64,000 nt of DNA from Pseudomonas entomophila (GTDB lineage Bacteria > Pseudomonadota > Gammaproteobacteria > Pseudomonadales > Pseudomonadaceae), in assembly GCF_029193575.1 (NCBI RefSeq), contig NZ_JARGCS010000012.1, positions 310,001-374,000 of the forward strand, given 5' to 3'. The notes beneath the pieces are model-generated. The model did not search any database, was not told where the DNA came from, and was given only the letters and a program-made list of their open reading frames with translations. Shown here in pieces: positions 42,205 to 53,623 of the stretch (its first letter is position 1; each line of letters starts with the position of its first letter). The position numbers and the translations under genes were made by a program.

Positions 42205-42852
42205 ATGTCCCTGTTGATCAAGCGCTCCCTGGTGGAGCAGGCCGTGGACCAACTGCGCGAGCGCATCGCCCAGGGCGCCTGGGCCGTGGGCCAACGCCTG
42301 CCCACCGAACCGGAACTGGCCCTGGAGCTGGGCATCAGCCGCAACACCGTGCGCGAGGCCATGCGTGTGCTGGCTTTCAGTGGCCTTGTAGAAGTGCGCC
42401 AGGGCGATGGCAGCTACTTGCGCACCGCCCAAGACCCGCTACAGGCGGTGCAGGCCATGTCGCGCTGCACCGTCGAGCAGGCCCGTGAGACCCGCTGCAT
42501 CCTCGAAGCCGAGGCCATCGGCCTGGCGGCCCAGCGGCGCACCGAAGAAGACCTGCGCGGCCTGCGCGAGGCCTTGCAGCGCAGTTCCGGGCACTTTCAT
42601 GGCGACCTGGACACCTACGTCGCCTGCGACCTGGTGTTCCACCAGCGCCTGGTGGACGCCGCGCACAACCCGGCCTTGAGCGAGCTGTACCGCTACTTCT
42701 CCAGCGTCGTCGCCGCCGCCGTGCAGCACAACATGAGCGCACGGCCCCGTAGCCAGCGGGTGTTCGACCTGCATGCGCAGATCCTCGACGCCATCGAACA
42801 ACGCGACCCGGACGCGGCCAAGCGCCTGAGCCGGGCCCTCATCGAATCCTGA
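42205..42852 (+). CDS. GntR/FadR-family transcriptional regulator
   Basis: A 215-residue regulator with an N-terminal winged helix (about residues 10-72; QRLPTEPELALELGISRNTVREAMRVLAFSGLVEVRQGDGSYL) and a C-terminal helical FCD ligand domain (about 85-210) with metal-binding-type His residues. The MFS gene starts one base after its stop, so it probably controls that exporter and perhaps itself. The ligand is unknown. Confidence 0.9.
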   Translation: MSLLIKRSLVEQAVDQLRERIAQGAWAVGQRLPTEPELALELGISRNTVREAMRVLAFSGLVEVRQGDGSYLRTAQDPLQAVQAMSRCTVEQARETRCILEAEAIGLAAQRRTEEDLRGLREALQRSSGHFHGDLDTYVACDLVFHQRLVDAAHNPALSELYRYFSSVVAAAVQHNMSARPRSQRVFDLHAQILDAIEQRDPDAAKRLSRALIES

Positions 42853-42853
42853 A

Positions 42854-44146
42854 ATGAGCGCCTCCATGCCTGAACAACTGACGCCCACACGGCCCAAGCC
42901 TGAAACCGAACTCGACGAGCTGCTGATCGATGCCGAGGCAGACGACGAACAGGTGCAGCAGCAACCGGTGTTGCCGCGCCGGCCCTGGCTGTTGCTGTTG
43001 GGGTTGGTGCTGGTGGCGTTGAACCTGCGCCCGGCGCTGTCGAGCATGGCGCCGGTATTGGGCCAGGTGTCCGAAGGGTTGGGGCTCAATGCCTCCCAGG
43101 CCGGCTTGCTGACCACCTTGCCAGTGCTCTGCCTTGGCCTGTTCGCGCCCCTGGCGCCGGTGTTGGCGCGACGCTTCGGTAGCGAGCGGGTGATCCTCGG
43201 TATCCTGCTGACCCTGGCCCTGGGCATTCTGCTGCGCAGTGCCCTGGGGGCGACTGGGGTGTTCATCGGCAGCCTGGTGGCGGGTGCCAGTATCGGCATC
43301 ATCGGCGTGCTGTTGCCGGGCATCGTCAAGCGCGATTTCCCGAAGCATGCCGGCACCCTGACCGGTGTCTACACCATGGCCTTGTGCCTGGGCGCGGCGA
43401 TGGCTGCGGGCAGCACCGTGCCGCTGAGCCAGCACTTGGGCAACAGCTGGGCGATGGGCTTGGGCTTCTGGCTGCTGCCGGCGCTGCTGGCGATGTTGGT
43501 GTGGCTGCCACAGGCACGCCAGGGGCATGGCGCGCACCAGGTGGCGTATCGGGTGCGTGGGCTGTGGCGTGACCCGTTGGCCTGGCAGGTGACCCTGTAC
43601 ATGGGCCTGCAATCGTCGCTGGCGTATATCGTCTTCGGTTGGCTGCCGTCGATCCTCATCGGCCGTGGGCTGAGCCCCACCGAGGCGGGGCTGGTGCTGT
43701 CCGGGTCGGTGCTGGTGCAGTTGATCAGTTCGCTCAGTGCGCCGTGGCTGGCGACCCGCGGCAAGGACCAGCGCCTGGCCATCGTGGTGGTGATGGTGGT
43801 GACCCTGGCGGGGTTGTTCGGTTGCCTGTATGCGCCGCTCTCGGGGCTGTGGGGCTGGGCGGTGTTGCTGGGGCTTGGACAGGGCGGCACCTTTGCCCTG
43901 GCGCTGACGCTGATCGTGCTGCGTTCGAAGGATTCGCACGTGGCGGCCAACCTGTCGAGCATGGCCCAGGGGGTGGGATACATGCTGGCGTCGATGGGGC
44001 CGTTCGCGGTGGGGTTGGTGCATGACCTTACCGGGGGCTGGGCGGCGGTGGGGTGGATCTTCGCGGTGTTGGGAGTTGGAGCGATCGTGTTCGGCCTGGG
44101 GGCTGGGCGGGCGCTGCATGTGGGTGTCGTCAGCGAGCGGGTTTGA
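42854..44146 (+). CDS. MFS transporter, CynX/NimT (cyanate permease) family
   Basis: A 430-residue protein with twelve predicted membrane spans after a 35-residue acidic, glutamine-containing cytoplasmic N-terminus. LVALNLRPALSSMAPVLGQVSEGLGL is the hallmark of the CynX/NimT group, whose members move cyanate, nitroimidazoles or other small compounds. The substrate cannot be told here. A second possible ATG lies at 42866 (MPEQL). It is co-transcribed with the GntR-family regulator. Confidence 0.88.
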   Translation: MSASMPEQLTPTRPKPETELDELLIDAEADDEQVQQQPVLPRRPWLLLLGLVLVALNLRPALSSMAPVLGQVSEGLGLNASQAGLLTTLPVLCLGLFAPLAPVLARRFGSERVILGILLTLALGILLRSALGATGVFIGSLVAGASIGIIGVLLPGIVKRDFPKHAGTLTGVYTMALCLGAAMAAGSTVPLSQHLGNSWAMGLGFWLLPALLAMLVWLPQARQGHGAHQVAYRVRGLWRDPLAWQVTLYMGLQSSLAYIVFGWLPSILIGRGLSPTEAGLVLSGSVLVQLISSLSAPWLATRGKDQRLAIVVVMVVTLAGLFGCLYAPLSGLWGWAVLLGLGQGGTFALALTLIVLRSKDSHVAANLSSMAQGVGYMLASMGPFAVGLVHDLTGGWAAVGWIFAVLGVGAIVFGLGAGRALHVGVVSERV

Positions 44147-44275
44147 GGGCTGCCTGTTCCGGCCCTATCGCGGGCATGACCACCACCTGGCGCCATTCAT
44201 GACGCAAATGGACATGGCGCGAACGCCCGCCGCGGCTTATCGTTTCAGCCTTCATTCCCTGGACGGACCAGCCTC

Positions 44276-44746
44276 ATGAGCGACGCCAACAGCGCCCTGA
44301 TCACCCGTTTCTACCAGGCGTTCCAGCGCCTGGACGCCGAGGCCATGGTGGCCTGCTACAGCGATGACATCGTCTTCAGCGACCCGGCCTTCGGCACCTT
44401 GCGCGGCAAGGACGTGGGTGACATGTGGCGGATGCTGACCACCCGCGCCAAGGACTTCTCCCTGACCTTCGACAATGTGCGCGCCGACGCCCACAACGGC
44501 GGCGCGCACTGGGTCGCCACCTACCTGTTCAGCCAGACTGGCCGCACCGTGGTCAACGATATCCAGGCGCGCTTCGTGTTCCGCGATGGCCTGATCTGCC
44601 AGCACGACGACAGCTTCGACCTGTGGCGTTGGTCGCGCCAGGCCCTCGGCACCCCGGGGCTGTTGCTGGGTTGGTCGCCGATAGTGCGCAACAAAGTGCG
44701 CCAGCAGGCCTTCAAAGGCCTGCGGGCGTTCCAGCAGCAGCGTTGA
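44276..44746 (+). CDS. NTF2-like (SnoaL-type) protein
   Basis: A 156-residue protein. Residues 1-115 follow the NTF2-like cone fold (LITRFYQAFQRLDAEAMVACYSDDIVFSDPAFGTLRGKDV). Such proteins can be enzymes or ligand binders, and no catalytic residue identifies a reaction. The C-terminus is basic (KVRQQAFKGLRAFQQQR). The 129-base gap before it shows no clear promoter. Confidence 0.82.
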   Translation: MSDANSALITRFYQAFQRLDAEAMVACYSDDIVFSDPAFGTLRGKDVGDMWRMLTTRAKDFSLTFDNVRADAHNGGAHWVATYLFSQTGRTVVNDIQARFVFRDGLICQHDDSFDLWRWSRQALGTPGLLLGWSPIVRNKVRQQAFKGLRAFQQQR

Positions 44747-44805
44747 GGCAGTGGCGCTGAACTCGAGTGGGGCTCACCAAACGGATTACGCAGAGAGCAT
44801 GTGTC

Positions 44806-45096
44806 GTGAGTGAAGAAGGGCCGGGCAAGGTATCGAAACCCTGGTACGTCTACCTGGTGCGTGCCGCTAACGGCTCGCTGTATTGCGGCATCAGCGATGA
44901 CCCGCAGCGACGATTTCTCAAGCACCAGAAAGGGCAGGGGGCGAGTTATTTCAAGACCAGCCCGGCGCAGGCGTTGGTGTATGTCGAGCAGTGGCCAGAC
45001 AAGGGCGAGGCACTGCGCCAGGAGCGGTTGGTAAAGAAGCTGCGCAAGTCGGCCAAGGAGGCGCTGGTGGCGGCTTATGCCCGTGAGGCGGGCTGA
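44806..45096 (+). CDS. GIY-YIG nuclease-superfamily protein (YhbQ/UPF0213-like)
   Basis: A 96-residue protein with the GIY-YIG core: [29 protein letters not shown] holds Y-V-Y and the C-G-I variant, then the catalytic-type Arg and a downstream Glu. Members of this small group have weak nuclease activity and uncertain roles. I chose the GTG at 44806; a GTG at 44767 is also in frame. Both starts have poor Shine-Dalgarno sites. Confidence 0.82.
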   Translation: MSEEGPGKVSKPWYVYLVRAANGSLYCGISDDPQRRFLKHQKGQGASYFKTSPAQALVYVEQWPDKGEALRQERLVKKLRKSAKEALVAAYAREAG

Positions 45097-45118
45097 TGGG
45101 GTTCGGCGCTGTCAGTGC

Positions 45119-45202
45119 CGGCCTCTTCGCGGGTGAGCCCGCACAGGTACAGCGCTGTCGTTGAAACCGGCGATGATCCTGTAGCGGGCTTGCCCCGCGA
45201 TA
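45119..45202. repeat. Two REP-type elements in inverted orientation
   Basis: GGCCTCTTCGCGGGTGAGCC (from 45,119) and TGTAGCGGGCTTGCCCCGCG (45,179-45,202) flank about 30 bases. They lie between the converging GIY-YIG gene and yejK. Confidence 0.75.
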
Positions 45203-45229
45203 AGGCCGTCACGAACAGCATGAAGCGCC

Positions 45230-46237
45230 TCAGTCCTTGCGGCGCTTGAGCTGGTCGATCAGTTGGGTCGGCAGGCCCTTGATCACCAGGGTGCCGGCCT
45301 CTTCGTCGTACTCGATCTTCGAGCCCAGCAAATGCGCCTCGAAGCTGATCGACAGGCCCTCGGCGCGGCCGGTGAAGCGGCGGAACTGGTTGAGCGTGCG
45401 CTTGTCGGCGGGGATCTCCGGCGACAGGCCATAGTCCTTGTTGCGGATATGGTCGTAGAACGCCTTGGGCCGGTCCTCGTCGATCAGGCTCGACAGTTCC
45501 TCGAGCGTCACCGGCTCACCCAGTTTGGTCTGGGTGGTGGCGTAGTCCACCAGGGTCTGGGTCTTCTCGCGGGCGGCCTCCTCGGGCAGGTCCTCGCTCT
45601 CGACATAGTCGCTGAAGGCCTTGAGCAGGGTGCGGGTCTCGCCGGGGCCGTCGACACCTTCCTGGCAGCCGATGAAGTCGCGGAAGTAATCCGACACCTT
45701 CTTGCCGTTCTTGCCTTTGATGAACGAGATGTACTGCTTGGAGTGTGGGTTGTTCTTCCACTCCGAGAGGTTGATGCGCGCGGCCAAGTGCAGTTGGCCG
45801 AGGTCCAGATGGCGCGAGGGCGTCACATCGAGCTCGGCGTTCACCGCCACGCCTTCGCTGTGGTGCAGCAGGGCAATGGCCAGGTATTCGGTCATGCCTT
45901 GTTGGTAATGGGCGAACAGCACGTGGCCGCCGGTCGACAGGTTGGACTCTTCCATCAGCTTCTGCAGGTGTTCGACCGCGATGCGGCTGAAGGCGGTGAA
46001 GTCCTGCTCGCCGTCCTGGTACTGCTTGAGCCAGCCACTGAGCGGGTAGGCTCCGGATTCGCCGTGGAACAGGCCCCAGGCCTTGCCCTGCTTGGCGTTG
46101 TAGCTGTCGTTGAGGTCGGCCAGAAGGTTCTCGATGGCATCCGAGGCAGCCAGTTCGCTGTCGCGCGCATGGAGCACGGCGGGGCTGCCATCGGGCTTCT
46201 TGTCGATCAGGTGAACGATGCAATGTCGGATTGGCAT
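45230..46237 (-). CDS. yejK: Nucleoid-associated protein YejK (NdpA)
   Basis: A 335-residue protein of the 37-kDa nucleoid-associated family, beginning [20 protein letters not shown] and containing [21 protein letters not shown] and [20 protein letters not shown]. It binds DNA and can affect gyrase and topoisomerase IV. The frame stays open far upstream, but only the ATG at 46237 gives the family start. It diverges from an HU gene across 393 bases. Confidence 0.92.
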   Translation of the reverse strand: MPIRHCIVHLIDKKPDGSPAVLHARDSELAASDAIENLLADLNDSYNAKQGKAWGLFHGESGAYPLSGWLKQYQDGEQDFTAFSRIAVEHLQKLMEESNLSTGGHVLFAHYQQGMTEYLAIALLHHSEGVAVNAELDVTPSRHLDLGQLHLAARINLSEWKNNPHSKQYISFIKGKNGKKVSDYFRDFIGCQEGVDGPGETRTLLKAFSDYVESEDLPEEAAREKTQTLVDYATTQTKLGEPVTLEELSSLIDEDRPKAFYDHIRNKDYGLSPEIPADKRTLNQFRRFTGRAEGLSISFEAHLLGSKIEYDEEAGTLVIKGLPTQLIDQLKRRKD

Positions 46238-46630
46238 GGAATTCTCGGCGGGTTGGGGGCGGTGTGTGGCCGCACAGCAAAAGGCGCTCAGTTTACCGCA
46301 GGGAGGGGGTGATGCAGTGGCCAGATGTTGGCGCAAATGCCAGTTGTTCGTTTTTTGTCCGATTTTTCGCGGATTTCGCGCAACCCCCCGAAAAACCTGC
46401 ATAAAAACGCGGTGTGCAGCGGATATTTATCCCTTCCTGTGGTAGCTTTGCGCGGTCTTGCGCCCCTTGGGGTGGCGCATTGCTGGCAGTTCGCTTGGGT
46501 CGTGTCGAACCAAACGCCGTTTTTCGTATCTACATACGCGATTGGCGAGGCTCGCTGGAGTTTTTCCGGGCTGGCCCGATAACGATGAAGCAGCTGCATA
46601 CCTCTGATTTGATAGGGAAGGAACACCACC
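46238..46630. other. Divergent intergenic region between yejK and the HU gene
   Basis: The 393 bases have no credible coding sequence. They are richer in A/T tracts than their surroundings (several T5-T6 and A5 runs around 46,350-46,400). They contain a small inverted repeat, CGTAT-N4-ATACG, at 46,525-46,538. Both promoters must lie here, but I cannot place them with confidence. Confidence 0.5.
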
Positions 46631-46912
46631 ATGGCATTGACCAAAGACCAACTGATTGCCGATATCGCCGAGTCGATCAGCGCGCCGAAAGCAACCGCCA
46701 AGAATGCGCTGGAGCAACTGGGCCAGATCGTCGCCGACCAACTGGAAAACGGCGCTGAAATCACCCTGCCAGGCATCGGCAAGCTGAAAGTCTCCGAGCG
46801 TCCTGCCCGTACCGGCCGCAACCCTTCGACTGGCGCTGCCATCGAAATCGCTGCCAAGAAAGTCGTCAAGTTCGTACCTGCCAAGGTCCTGACCGACGCC
46901 GTCAACAAGTAA
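46631..46912 (+). CDS. hupN: HU-family DNA-binding protein (HupN type)
   Basis: A 93-residue histone-like protein. It starts MALTKDQLIADIAESISAPK and has the DNA-intercalating arm region RPARTGRNPSTGAAIEIAAKKVVKFVPAKVL. P. putida has three HU proteins; the variant beside yejK is the one I remember as HupN, so the symbol rests on position and slightly divergent sequence. AGGA lies eight bases before the ATG. A strong bidirectional terminator follows. Confidence 0.88.
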   Translation: MALTKDQLIADIAESISAPKATAKNALEQLGQIVADQLENGAEITLPGIGKLKVSERPARTGRNPSTGAAIEIAAKKVVKFVPAKVLTDAVNK

Positions 46913-46929
46913 TTGTCGATGCTTCGTTG

Positions 46930-46963
46930 AAACCGCGCCCGGCTTGCCCGGGCGCGGTTTTTT
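46930..46963. terminator. Bidirectional terminator between hupN and rlmF
   Basis: AAACCGCGCCCGG and CCGGGCGCGGTTT pair into a 13-base stem followed by TTTTTT on the plus strand and TTT on the minus strand. It reaches the stop codon of rlmF, so it can end both converging transcripts. Confidence 0.9.
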
Positions 46964-47916
46964 CATGCCTGCGCCTTGCCCCGGGCGGCATGCCAGGCGC
47001 TACGCATGGCGTCATCCTGGAAGGTCCAGGCAACCATGCGGCTCTGTTTCTGGCCCTGGCCCATCTCGACGACGCGCTGGGCTTTCACGCCCGCTTGCTT
47101 CAGCGCCACCTCGATAGCCGGCAAGTTGCTGGCCTTGGACACCAGGCTGGTGAACCATAGCACCCGCTCGCCGTACTGCACGCTTTCGTTCACCAGTTGG
47201 GTGACGAAGCGGATCTCGCCGCCCTCGCACCACAGTTCGTTGTTCTGCCCGCCAAAGTTCAGCACCGGCAGCTTGCGGGTGGGGTCCTGCTTGCCCAGGT
47301 TCTTCCATTTGCGCTGGCTGCCACGGGTGGCCTCTTCGCGCGAGCTGTGGAAAGGTGGGTTGCACAGGGTCAGGTCGAAGCGCTCGTCGTCGTGCAGCAG
47401 GCCGGTGAGGATGTGCTTGCGGTTGGCCTGTTGGCGCAGGGCGATGGCCTTGGTCAGGCCGTTGGCCTGGACGATCGCCTTGGCCGAGGCCAGCGCCGTG
47501 GCATCGATGTCCGAGCCGAGGAAGCGCCAGCGGTAATCGCTATGGCCAAGCAGCGGGTAGATGCAGTTGGCGCCGACGCCGACGTCCAGCGCGCGCACCT
47601 GGGCGCCGCGGGGAACCTGCCCGCCGTTGTCTTCGGCCAGCAGGTCGGCCAGCACGTGGATGTAGTCGGCGCGCCCAGGGATCGGCGGGCACAGGTAGTC
47701 GGCGGGTATGTCCCAGTGCTGGATGCCGTACTGGGCTTTGAGCAAGGCACGGTTGAACACGCGCACTGCCTCGGGGTTGGCGAAGTCGATGCTGGGTTTG
47801 CCGTGGGGGTTGGTCAGGGTGAAACGGGCGAGGTCCGGGTGCGCCTGGATCAGCGCCGGAAAGTCGTAGCGGCCCTGGTGGCGGTTGCGCGGGTGCAGGG
47901 TGGGTTTGCGGGTCAT
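46963..47916 (-). CDS. rlmF: 23S rRNA (adenine-1618-N6)-methyltransferase
   Basis: A 317-residue class I SAM-dependent methyltransferase with the amino-methylase motif NPPFHSS and SAM-binding segment [16 protein letters not shown]. Family blocks [23 protein letters not shown] and [18 protein letters not shown] are present. It methylates A1618 of 23S rRNA. It converges with hupN, and a paired REP hairpin lies upstream of its start. Confidence 0.93.
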   Translation of the reverse strand: MTRKPTLHPRNRHQGRYDFPALIQAHPDLARFTLTNPHGKPSIDFANPEAVRVFNRALLKAQYGIQHWDIPADYLCPPIPGRADYIHVLADLLAEDNGGQVPRGAQVRALDVGVGANCIYPLLGHSDYRWRFLGSDIDATALASAKAIVQANGLTKAIALRQQANRKHILTGLLHDDERFDLTLCNPPFHSSREEATRGSQRKWKNLGKQDPTRKLPVLNFGGQNNELWCEGGEIRFVTQLVNESVQYGERVLWFTSLVSKASNLPAIEVALKQAGVKAQRVVEMGQGQKQSRMVAWTFQDDAMRSAWHAARGKAQA

Positions 47917-47936
47917 GGGTGTGTCCGGGTAAAAGC

Positions 47937-47991
47937 ATCGCGGGGCAAGCCCGCTCCTACACGTACTGTAGGAGCGGGCTTGCCCCGCGAT
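47937..47991. repeat. REP pair, perfect 25-base inverted repeat with a 5-base loop
   Basis: Positions 47,937-47,961 and 47,967-47,991 are exact inverted copies (ATCGCGGGGCAAGCCCGCTC then CTACA) around CGTAC. It lies between rlmF and valS, both on the minus strand, and is the tightest REP pair in the window. Confidence 0.92.
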
Positions 47992-48005
47992 CGCTTCACT
48001 GAGGT

Positions 48006-50852
48006 TTAAAGCGCAGCGATGCGCGCGTGCTGCTCGGTGAAGTTGGCCAGGGCCTGTTCGGACTCGGCCAGCTTGGCGCGTTCCTTCTCGATCACCGCTG
48101 GCGGGGCCTTGTCGACGAAGGCGGCGTTGGACAGCTTGCCACCCACGCGTTGGACCTCGCCTTGCAGGCGCTGGATCTCTTTGCTCAGGCGCGCAAGCTC
48201 GGCGTCCTTGTCGATCAGGCCGGCCATCGGCACCAGCACTTGCAGGTCACCCACCAACGCGGTGGCCGACAGCGGCGCTTCGTCCTGTTCGCCGAGCACG
48301 GTGAACGACTCGACCTTGGCCAGCTTCTTCAGCAACGCTTCGTTTTCCTGCAGGCGGCGCTGGTCGTCGGCGTTGGCGTTTTTCAGGAACAGCGGCAGCG
48401 GCTTGCCGGGGCCGATGTTCATCTCGGCGCGGATGTTGCGCAGGCCGACCATCAGCTGTTGCAGCCACTCGATGTCGCCTTCGGCGCCGACGTCGATGCG
48501 GCTCTCGTTCGCCACCGGCCAGGGTTGCAGCATGATGGTCTTGCCGTCGATGCCGGCCAGCGGCGCGATGCGCTGCCAGATCTCTTCGGTGATGAACGGC
48601 ATGAACGGGTGGGCCAGGCGCAGCGCCACTTCCAGCACGCGCACCAGGGTGCGACGGGTGCCGCGGGCGCGCTCTACCGGGGCGTTCTCGTCCCACAGCA
48701 CCGGCTTGGACAGCTCCAGGTACCAGTCGCAGTATTGGTTCCAGATGAACTCGTACAGCGCCTGGCTGGCCAGGTCGAAGCGGAACTGCTCGAGCTGGCG
48801 GGTGACTTCGGCTTCGGTGCGTTGCAGCTGCGAGATGATCCAGCGGTCGGCCAGCGACAGTTCGTAGGCCTCACCGTTCTGGCCGCAGTCCTCGCCTTTG
48901 TCGAGCACGTAGCGGGCGGCGTTCCAGATCTTGTTGCAGAAGTTGCGGTAGCCTTCGACGCGGCCCATGTCGAACTTGATGTCGCGGCCGGTGGAGGCCA
49001 GCGAGCAGAAGGTGAAGCGCAGGGCGTCGGTGCCGTAGCTGGCGATGCCTTCGGGGAACTCGGCCTTGGTCTGCTTGGCGATCTTCTCGGCAAGCTTGGG
49101 CTGCATCATGCCGCTGGTGCGTTTTTCCAGCAGGGCGTCGAGGGTGATGCCGTCGACGATGTCCAGCGGGTCGAGCACGTTGCCCTTGGACTTGGACATC
49201 TTCTGGCCCTGGCCATCACGCACCAGCCCGTGCACGTAGACGGTCTTGAACGGCACCTGCGCGGTGCCATCCTCGTTCTTGATCAGGTGCATGGTCAGCA
49301 TGATCATGCGCGCAACCCAGAAGAAGATGATGTCGAAACCGGTGACCAGCACGTCGGTGGAGTGGAAGGTCTTGAGGAACTCGGTCTTTTCCGGCCAGCC
49401 AAGGGTGGAGAAGGTCCACAGGCCCGAGCTGAACCAGGTGTCGAGCACGTCGTCGTCCTGGCGCAGGCTCACGTCGGCGCCCAGGTTGTGCTTGGCGCGG
49501 ACCTCTTCCTCGTTGCGACCGACGTAGACCTGGCCGGCCTCGTCGTACCAGGCCGGGATGCGGTGGCCCCACCACAGCTGGCGGCTGATGCACCAGTCCT
49601 GGATGTCGCGCATCCAGGAGAAGTACATGTTCTCGTATTGCTTGGGCACGAACTGGATGCGGCCGTCTTCCACGGCGGCGATGGCGGGTTCGGCCAGCGG
49701 CTTGGTGGAGACGTACCACTGGTCGGTCAACCAGGGTTCGATGACCGTGCCGGAACGGTCGCCCTTCGGCACTTTCAGGGCGTGGTCGTCGATGCTCACC
49801 AGCAGGCCCTGGGCCTCCAGGTCGGCGACCATCTGCTTGCGCGCGACGAAACGGTCGAGGCCGGCGTACTGGGCCGGCAGCGAAGTGTCGAGGTTGTCGA
49901 TGACGCTGCCGTCGAGGTTGAACGCCTGCGCTGCGGCGAGCACGCTGGCGTTCTTGTCGAAGATGTTCAGCAGCGGCAGGTTGTGGCGCTTGCCGACTTC
50001 GTAGTCGTTGAAGTCGTGGGCCGGGGTGATCTTCACGCAACCGGTGCCGAACTCGGGGTCGCAGTAGTCGTCGGCGACGATCGGGATGCGTCGGCCGACC
50101 AGCGGCAGCTCGACGAACTTGCCGATCAGGGCCTGGTAGCGCTCGTCGGTCGGGTTGACGGCGACGGCGACGTCACCGAGCAGGGTTTCCGGACGGGTGG
50201 TGGCGACCACCAGGTGGTCCTTGCCATCGGCGGTCTTGGCGCCGTCGGCCAGCGGGTAGCGCAGGTTCCACAGGTGGCCCTTCTCGTCGTGGTTCTCCAC
50301 TTCGAGGTCGGAGATGGCGGTGTGCAGCTTGGTGTCCCAGTTGACCAGGCGCTTGCCACGGTAGATCAGGCCGTCCTCATGCAGGCGCACGAAGGCTTCC
50401 TTGACCGCCTCGGACAGGCCGTCGTCCATGGTGAAGCGCTCGCGGCTCCAGTCCACCGACGAGCCCAGGCGGCGGATCTGCCGGCTGATGTTGCCACCGG
50501 ACTGGTCCTTCCACTCCCAGACCTTCTCCAGGAACTGCTCGCGACCCAGGTCATGACGGTTCTGGCCCTTGGCCTCGAGCTGGCGCTCCACCAGCATCTG
50601 GGTGGCGATGCCGGCGTGGTCGGTGCCCGGCTGCCACAGGGTGTTGCGGCCCTGCATGCGACGGAAGCGGATCAGCGCGTCCATGATGGCGTTGTTGAAG
50701 CCATGGCCCATGTGCAGGCTGCCGGTCACGTTCGGCGGCGGGATCATGATGGTGTAGGACTCGCCTGCACCTTGTGGGGCGAAGTAGTTCTCGGACTCCC
50801 AGGTGTTGTACCAGGAAGTTTCGATGGCGTGCGGCTGGTAGGTCTTATCCAT
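48006..50852 (-). CDS. valS: Valyl-tRNA synthetase
   Basis: A 948-residue class Ia synthetase beginning [20 protein letters not shown]. The HIGH-type motif LHMGH is at residues 46-50 and KMSKS is near residue 550 in [17 protein letters not shown]1 editing domain lies between them, and the C-terminal coiled coil ([26 protein letters not shown]) contacts tRNA. The minus strand has TATACT 42 bases before the ATG, a likely -10 element. Confidence 0.98.
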   Translation of the reverse strand: MDKTYQPHAIETSWYNTWESENYFAPQGAGESYTIMIPPPNVTGSLHMGHGFNNAIMDALIRFRRMQGRNTLWQPGTDHAGIATQMLVERQLEAKGQNRHDLGREQFLEKVWEWKDQSGGNISRQIRRLGSSVDWSRERFTMDDGLSEAVKEAFVRLHEDGLIYRGKRLVNWDTKLHTAISDLEVENHDEKGHLWNLRYPLADGAKTADGKDHLVVATTRPETLLGDVAVAVNPTDERYQALIGKFVELPLVGRRIPIVADDYCDPEFGTGCVKITPAHDFNDYEVGKRHNLPLLNIFDKNASVLAAAQAFNLDGSVIDNLDTSLPAQYAGLDRFVARKQMVADLEAQGLLVSIDDHALKVPKGDRSGTVIEPWLTDQWYVSTKPLAEPAIAAVEDGRIQFVPKQYENMYFSWMRDIQDWCISRQLWWGHRIPAWYDEAGQVYVGRNEEEVRAKHNLGADVSLRQDDDVLDTWFSSGLWTFSTLGWPEKTEFLKTFHSTDVLVTGFDIIFFWVARMIMLTMHLIKNEDGTAQVPFKTVYVHGLVRDGQGQKMSKSKGNVLDPLDIVDGITLDALLEKRTSGMMQPKLAEKIAKQTKAEFPEGIASYGTDALRFTFCSLASTGRDIKFDMGRVEGYRNFCNKIWNAARYVLDKGEDCGQNGEAYELSLADRWIISQLQRTEAEVTRQLEQFRFDLASQALYEFIWNQYCDWYLELSKPVLWDENAPVERARGTRRTLVRVLEVALRLAHPFMPFITEEIWQRIAPLAGIDGKTIMLQPWPVANESRIDVGAEGDIEWLQQLMVGLRNIRAEMNIGPGKPLPLFLKNANADDQRRLQENEALLKKLAKVESFTVLGEQDEAPLSATALVGDLQVLVPMAGLIDKDAELARLSKEIQRLQGEVQRVGGKLSNAAFVDKAPPAVIEKERAKLAESEQALANFTEQHARIAAL

Positions 50853-50893
50853 GCGCGGCGGGACCCTTAGGCATAAATACGGAAAAGCCGAAG

Positions 50894-50899
50894 AGTATA
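50894..50899 (-). promoter_or_regulatory. Candidate -10 element of valS
   Basis: The minus strand reads TATACT. No good -35 stands at 16-18 bases, so this is a weak or activator-dependent promoter, or read-through from holC contributes. Confidence 0.4.
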
Positions 50900-50924
50900 A
50901 CGGAGCTTCATGAGAGGGGTGTAG

Positions 50925-50954
50925 TGCCATTCGCGGGCTTTCCCGCGAATGGCA
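50925..50954. other. Perfect 13-base-pair hairpin after the small gene upstream of valS
   Basis: TGCCATTCGCGGG and its exact inverted copy flank a four-base loop. It starts 20 bases after the stop at 50,974 and precedes the valS -10 element. There is no T-run, so it may be a processing or stability element. Confidence 0.6.
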
Positions 50955-50973
50955 TACCGCAAGGGGCGCGCCC

Positions 50974-51330
50974 TTATTCGGGGCGCTTGAGCAGGCGCTC
51001 CATGCGCGCTTCGAGGCGGCGTTTGACCTCGGTCTCGATGTGCGGGATGAAGTCGTTGATCACGTCCTGCATGATCAATTGCGCGGCGGCGCGCAGCTCG
51101 CTGTCCAGGTGCAGCAGGGTGTCCTGGCGGCGGGTCTGCGGGTTTTCCTGGGGGGCGGGGGCTGCCACGGGCTCGGTTTGCGTGGCCGGCTCGTCGAGCA
51201 ACAATGGAATCTGTTCGACCGTTTCGGTCAGCAGCGGTGGCTGCAGGTCGGCGTCGCCCAGCAACTGGCGGATCGACTCCAGGTCGTCGAGCAGATGGGC
51301 GGATTGGGGTAGGGCGGAGGGCTTGTCCAT
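50974..51330 (-). CDS. Conserved hypothetical protein between holC and valS
   Basis: A 118-residue acidic protein. Residues 35-65 are rich in Pro, Glu and Ala and probably disordered, while the last 45 residues ([39 protein letters not shown]) form an amphipathic helix. I do not recognise a domain. It begins five bases after holC, so it is in the same transcript. Its conserved place in pseudomonads beside the polymerase III chi subunit hints at a link, which is inference only. Confidence 0.75.
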   Translation of the reverse strand: MDKPSALPQSAHLLDDLESIRQLLGDADLQPPLLTETVEQIPLLLDEPATQTEPVAAPAPQENPQTRRQDTLLHLDSELRAAAQLIMQDVINDFIPHIETEVKRRLEARMERLLKRPE

Positions 51331-51335
51331 CGTCG

Positions 51336-51764
51336 TTAAAGTCGCTGTAAGCGGTGGTCTTGCAGAGCATAGCCCTGTTCGCGGTAGAAACGGAACCGCT
51401 CGCGTGCCGACTGGCGGATGGCCGGCTCCTCGACGACGATTTCGGCGACCCGTTCGAACTGGCCGACGAACCCTGGCACGCCGGCGCCCAGGTTGATCAG
51501 CAGGTCGCGGTGTTCACCGGCACTGTCCCCCAACCCCAGGGCCACGGCGGCCTCGGCATGGGCCTCGGCCAGGTCGTGGGGCACGAAGGCCTCGCCCTTG
51601 AACTGCCACAGGCGCTGGTCCAGCTCGGTGCGCTGGGCTTCGTCCTGGCAGTGCAGGTAGACCCGGTGGCCGAGGCGCCAGGCTTTTTCGCAGAGCTTGC
51701 AGGCGAAATCCAGGCGGGCGGCGAGGGCGTCGGTGGGGAGGATGTAGAAGTCGACTTTGCTCAT
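51336..51764 (-). CDS. holC: DNA polymerase III subunit chi
   Basis: A 142-residue HolC-family protein (MSKVDFYILPTDALAARLDFACKLCEKAWRLGHRVYLHC, FVPHDLAEA, LLINLGAGVPGFVGQFERVAEIV). Chi links the clamp loader to single-stranded DNA-binding protein. It lies downstream of pepA and upstream of valS, the standard order. Confidence 0.94.
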   Translation of the reverse strand: MSKVDFYILPTDALAARLDFACKLCEKAWRLGHRVYLHCQDEAQRTELDQRLWQFKGEAFVPHDLAEAHAEAAVALGLGDSAGEHRDLLINLGAGVPGFVGQFERVAEIVVEEPAIRQSARERFRFYREQGYALQDHRLQRL

Positions 51765-51810
51765 GATCGGTTACGTTGAGCTGAGAGGTGGAGTGCCCGT
51801 GACGGCCTTG

Positions 51811-51891
51811 TCGCGGGGCCAGCCCGCTCCTGGAGATTCAGCGCAGTTCTGTCGGCTGCGCCGAATTTGTGGGAGCGGGCTGGCCCCGCGA
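51811..51891. repeat. REP pair between pepA and holC
   Basis: TCGCGGGGCCAGCCCGCTCC (51,811-51,830) and its exact inverted copy (51,872-51,891) flank 41 bases. This copy carries GGCCAGCC in place of the GGCAAGCC seen elsewhere, so it is a second REP subtype. Confidence 0.85.
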
Positions 51892-51915
51892 TTGGGACGC
51901 CACGGCCTTACGCCA

Positions 51916-53580
<1,665 letters not shown>

Positions 53581-53594
53581 TCATGCACCGCCAA

Positions 53595-53623
53595 GTGACA
53601 GGCGCGTCCAATCACAGGATAAT
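53595..53623 (+). promoter_or_regulatory. Strong sigma-70 promoter of lptFG
   Basis: GTGACA and GATAAT, each five of six matches to consensus, are separated by exactly 17 bases. The leader to the lptF TTG start would be about 110 bases. Confidence 0.7.

Noticed and set aside
44147..44275. Possible small gene before the NTF2-like gene
   Set aside because: Short frames there lack ribosome-binding sites and look like the flanking non-coding sequence.
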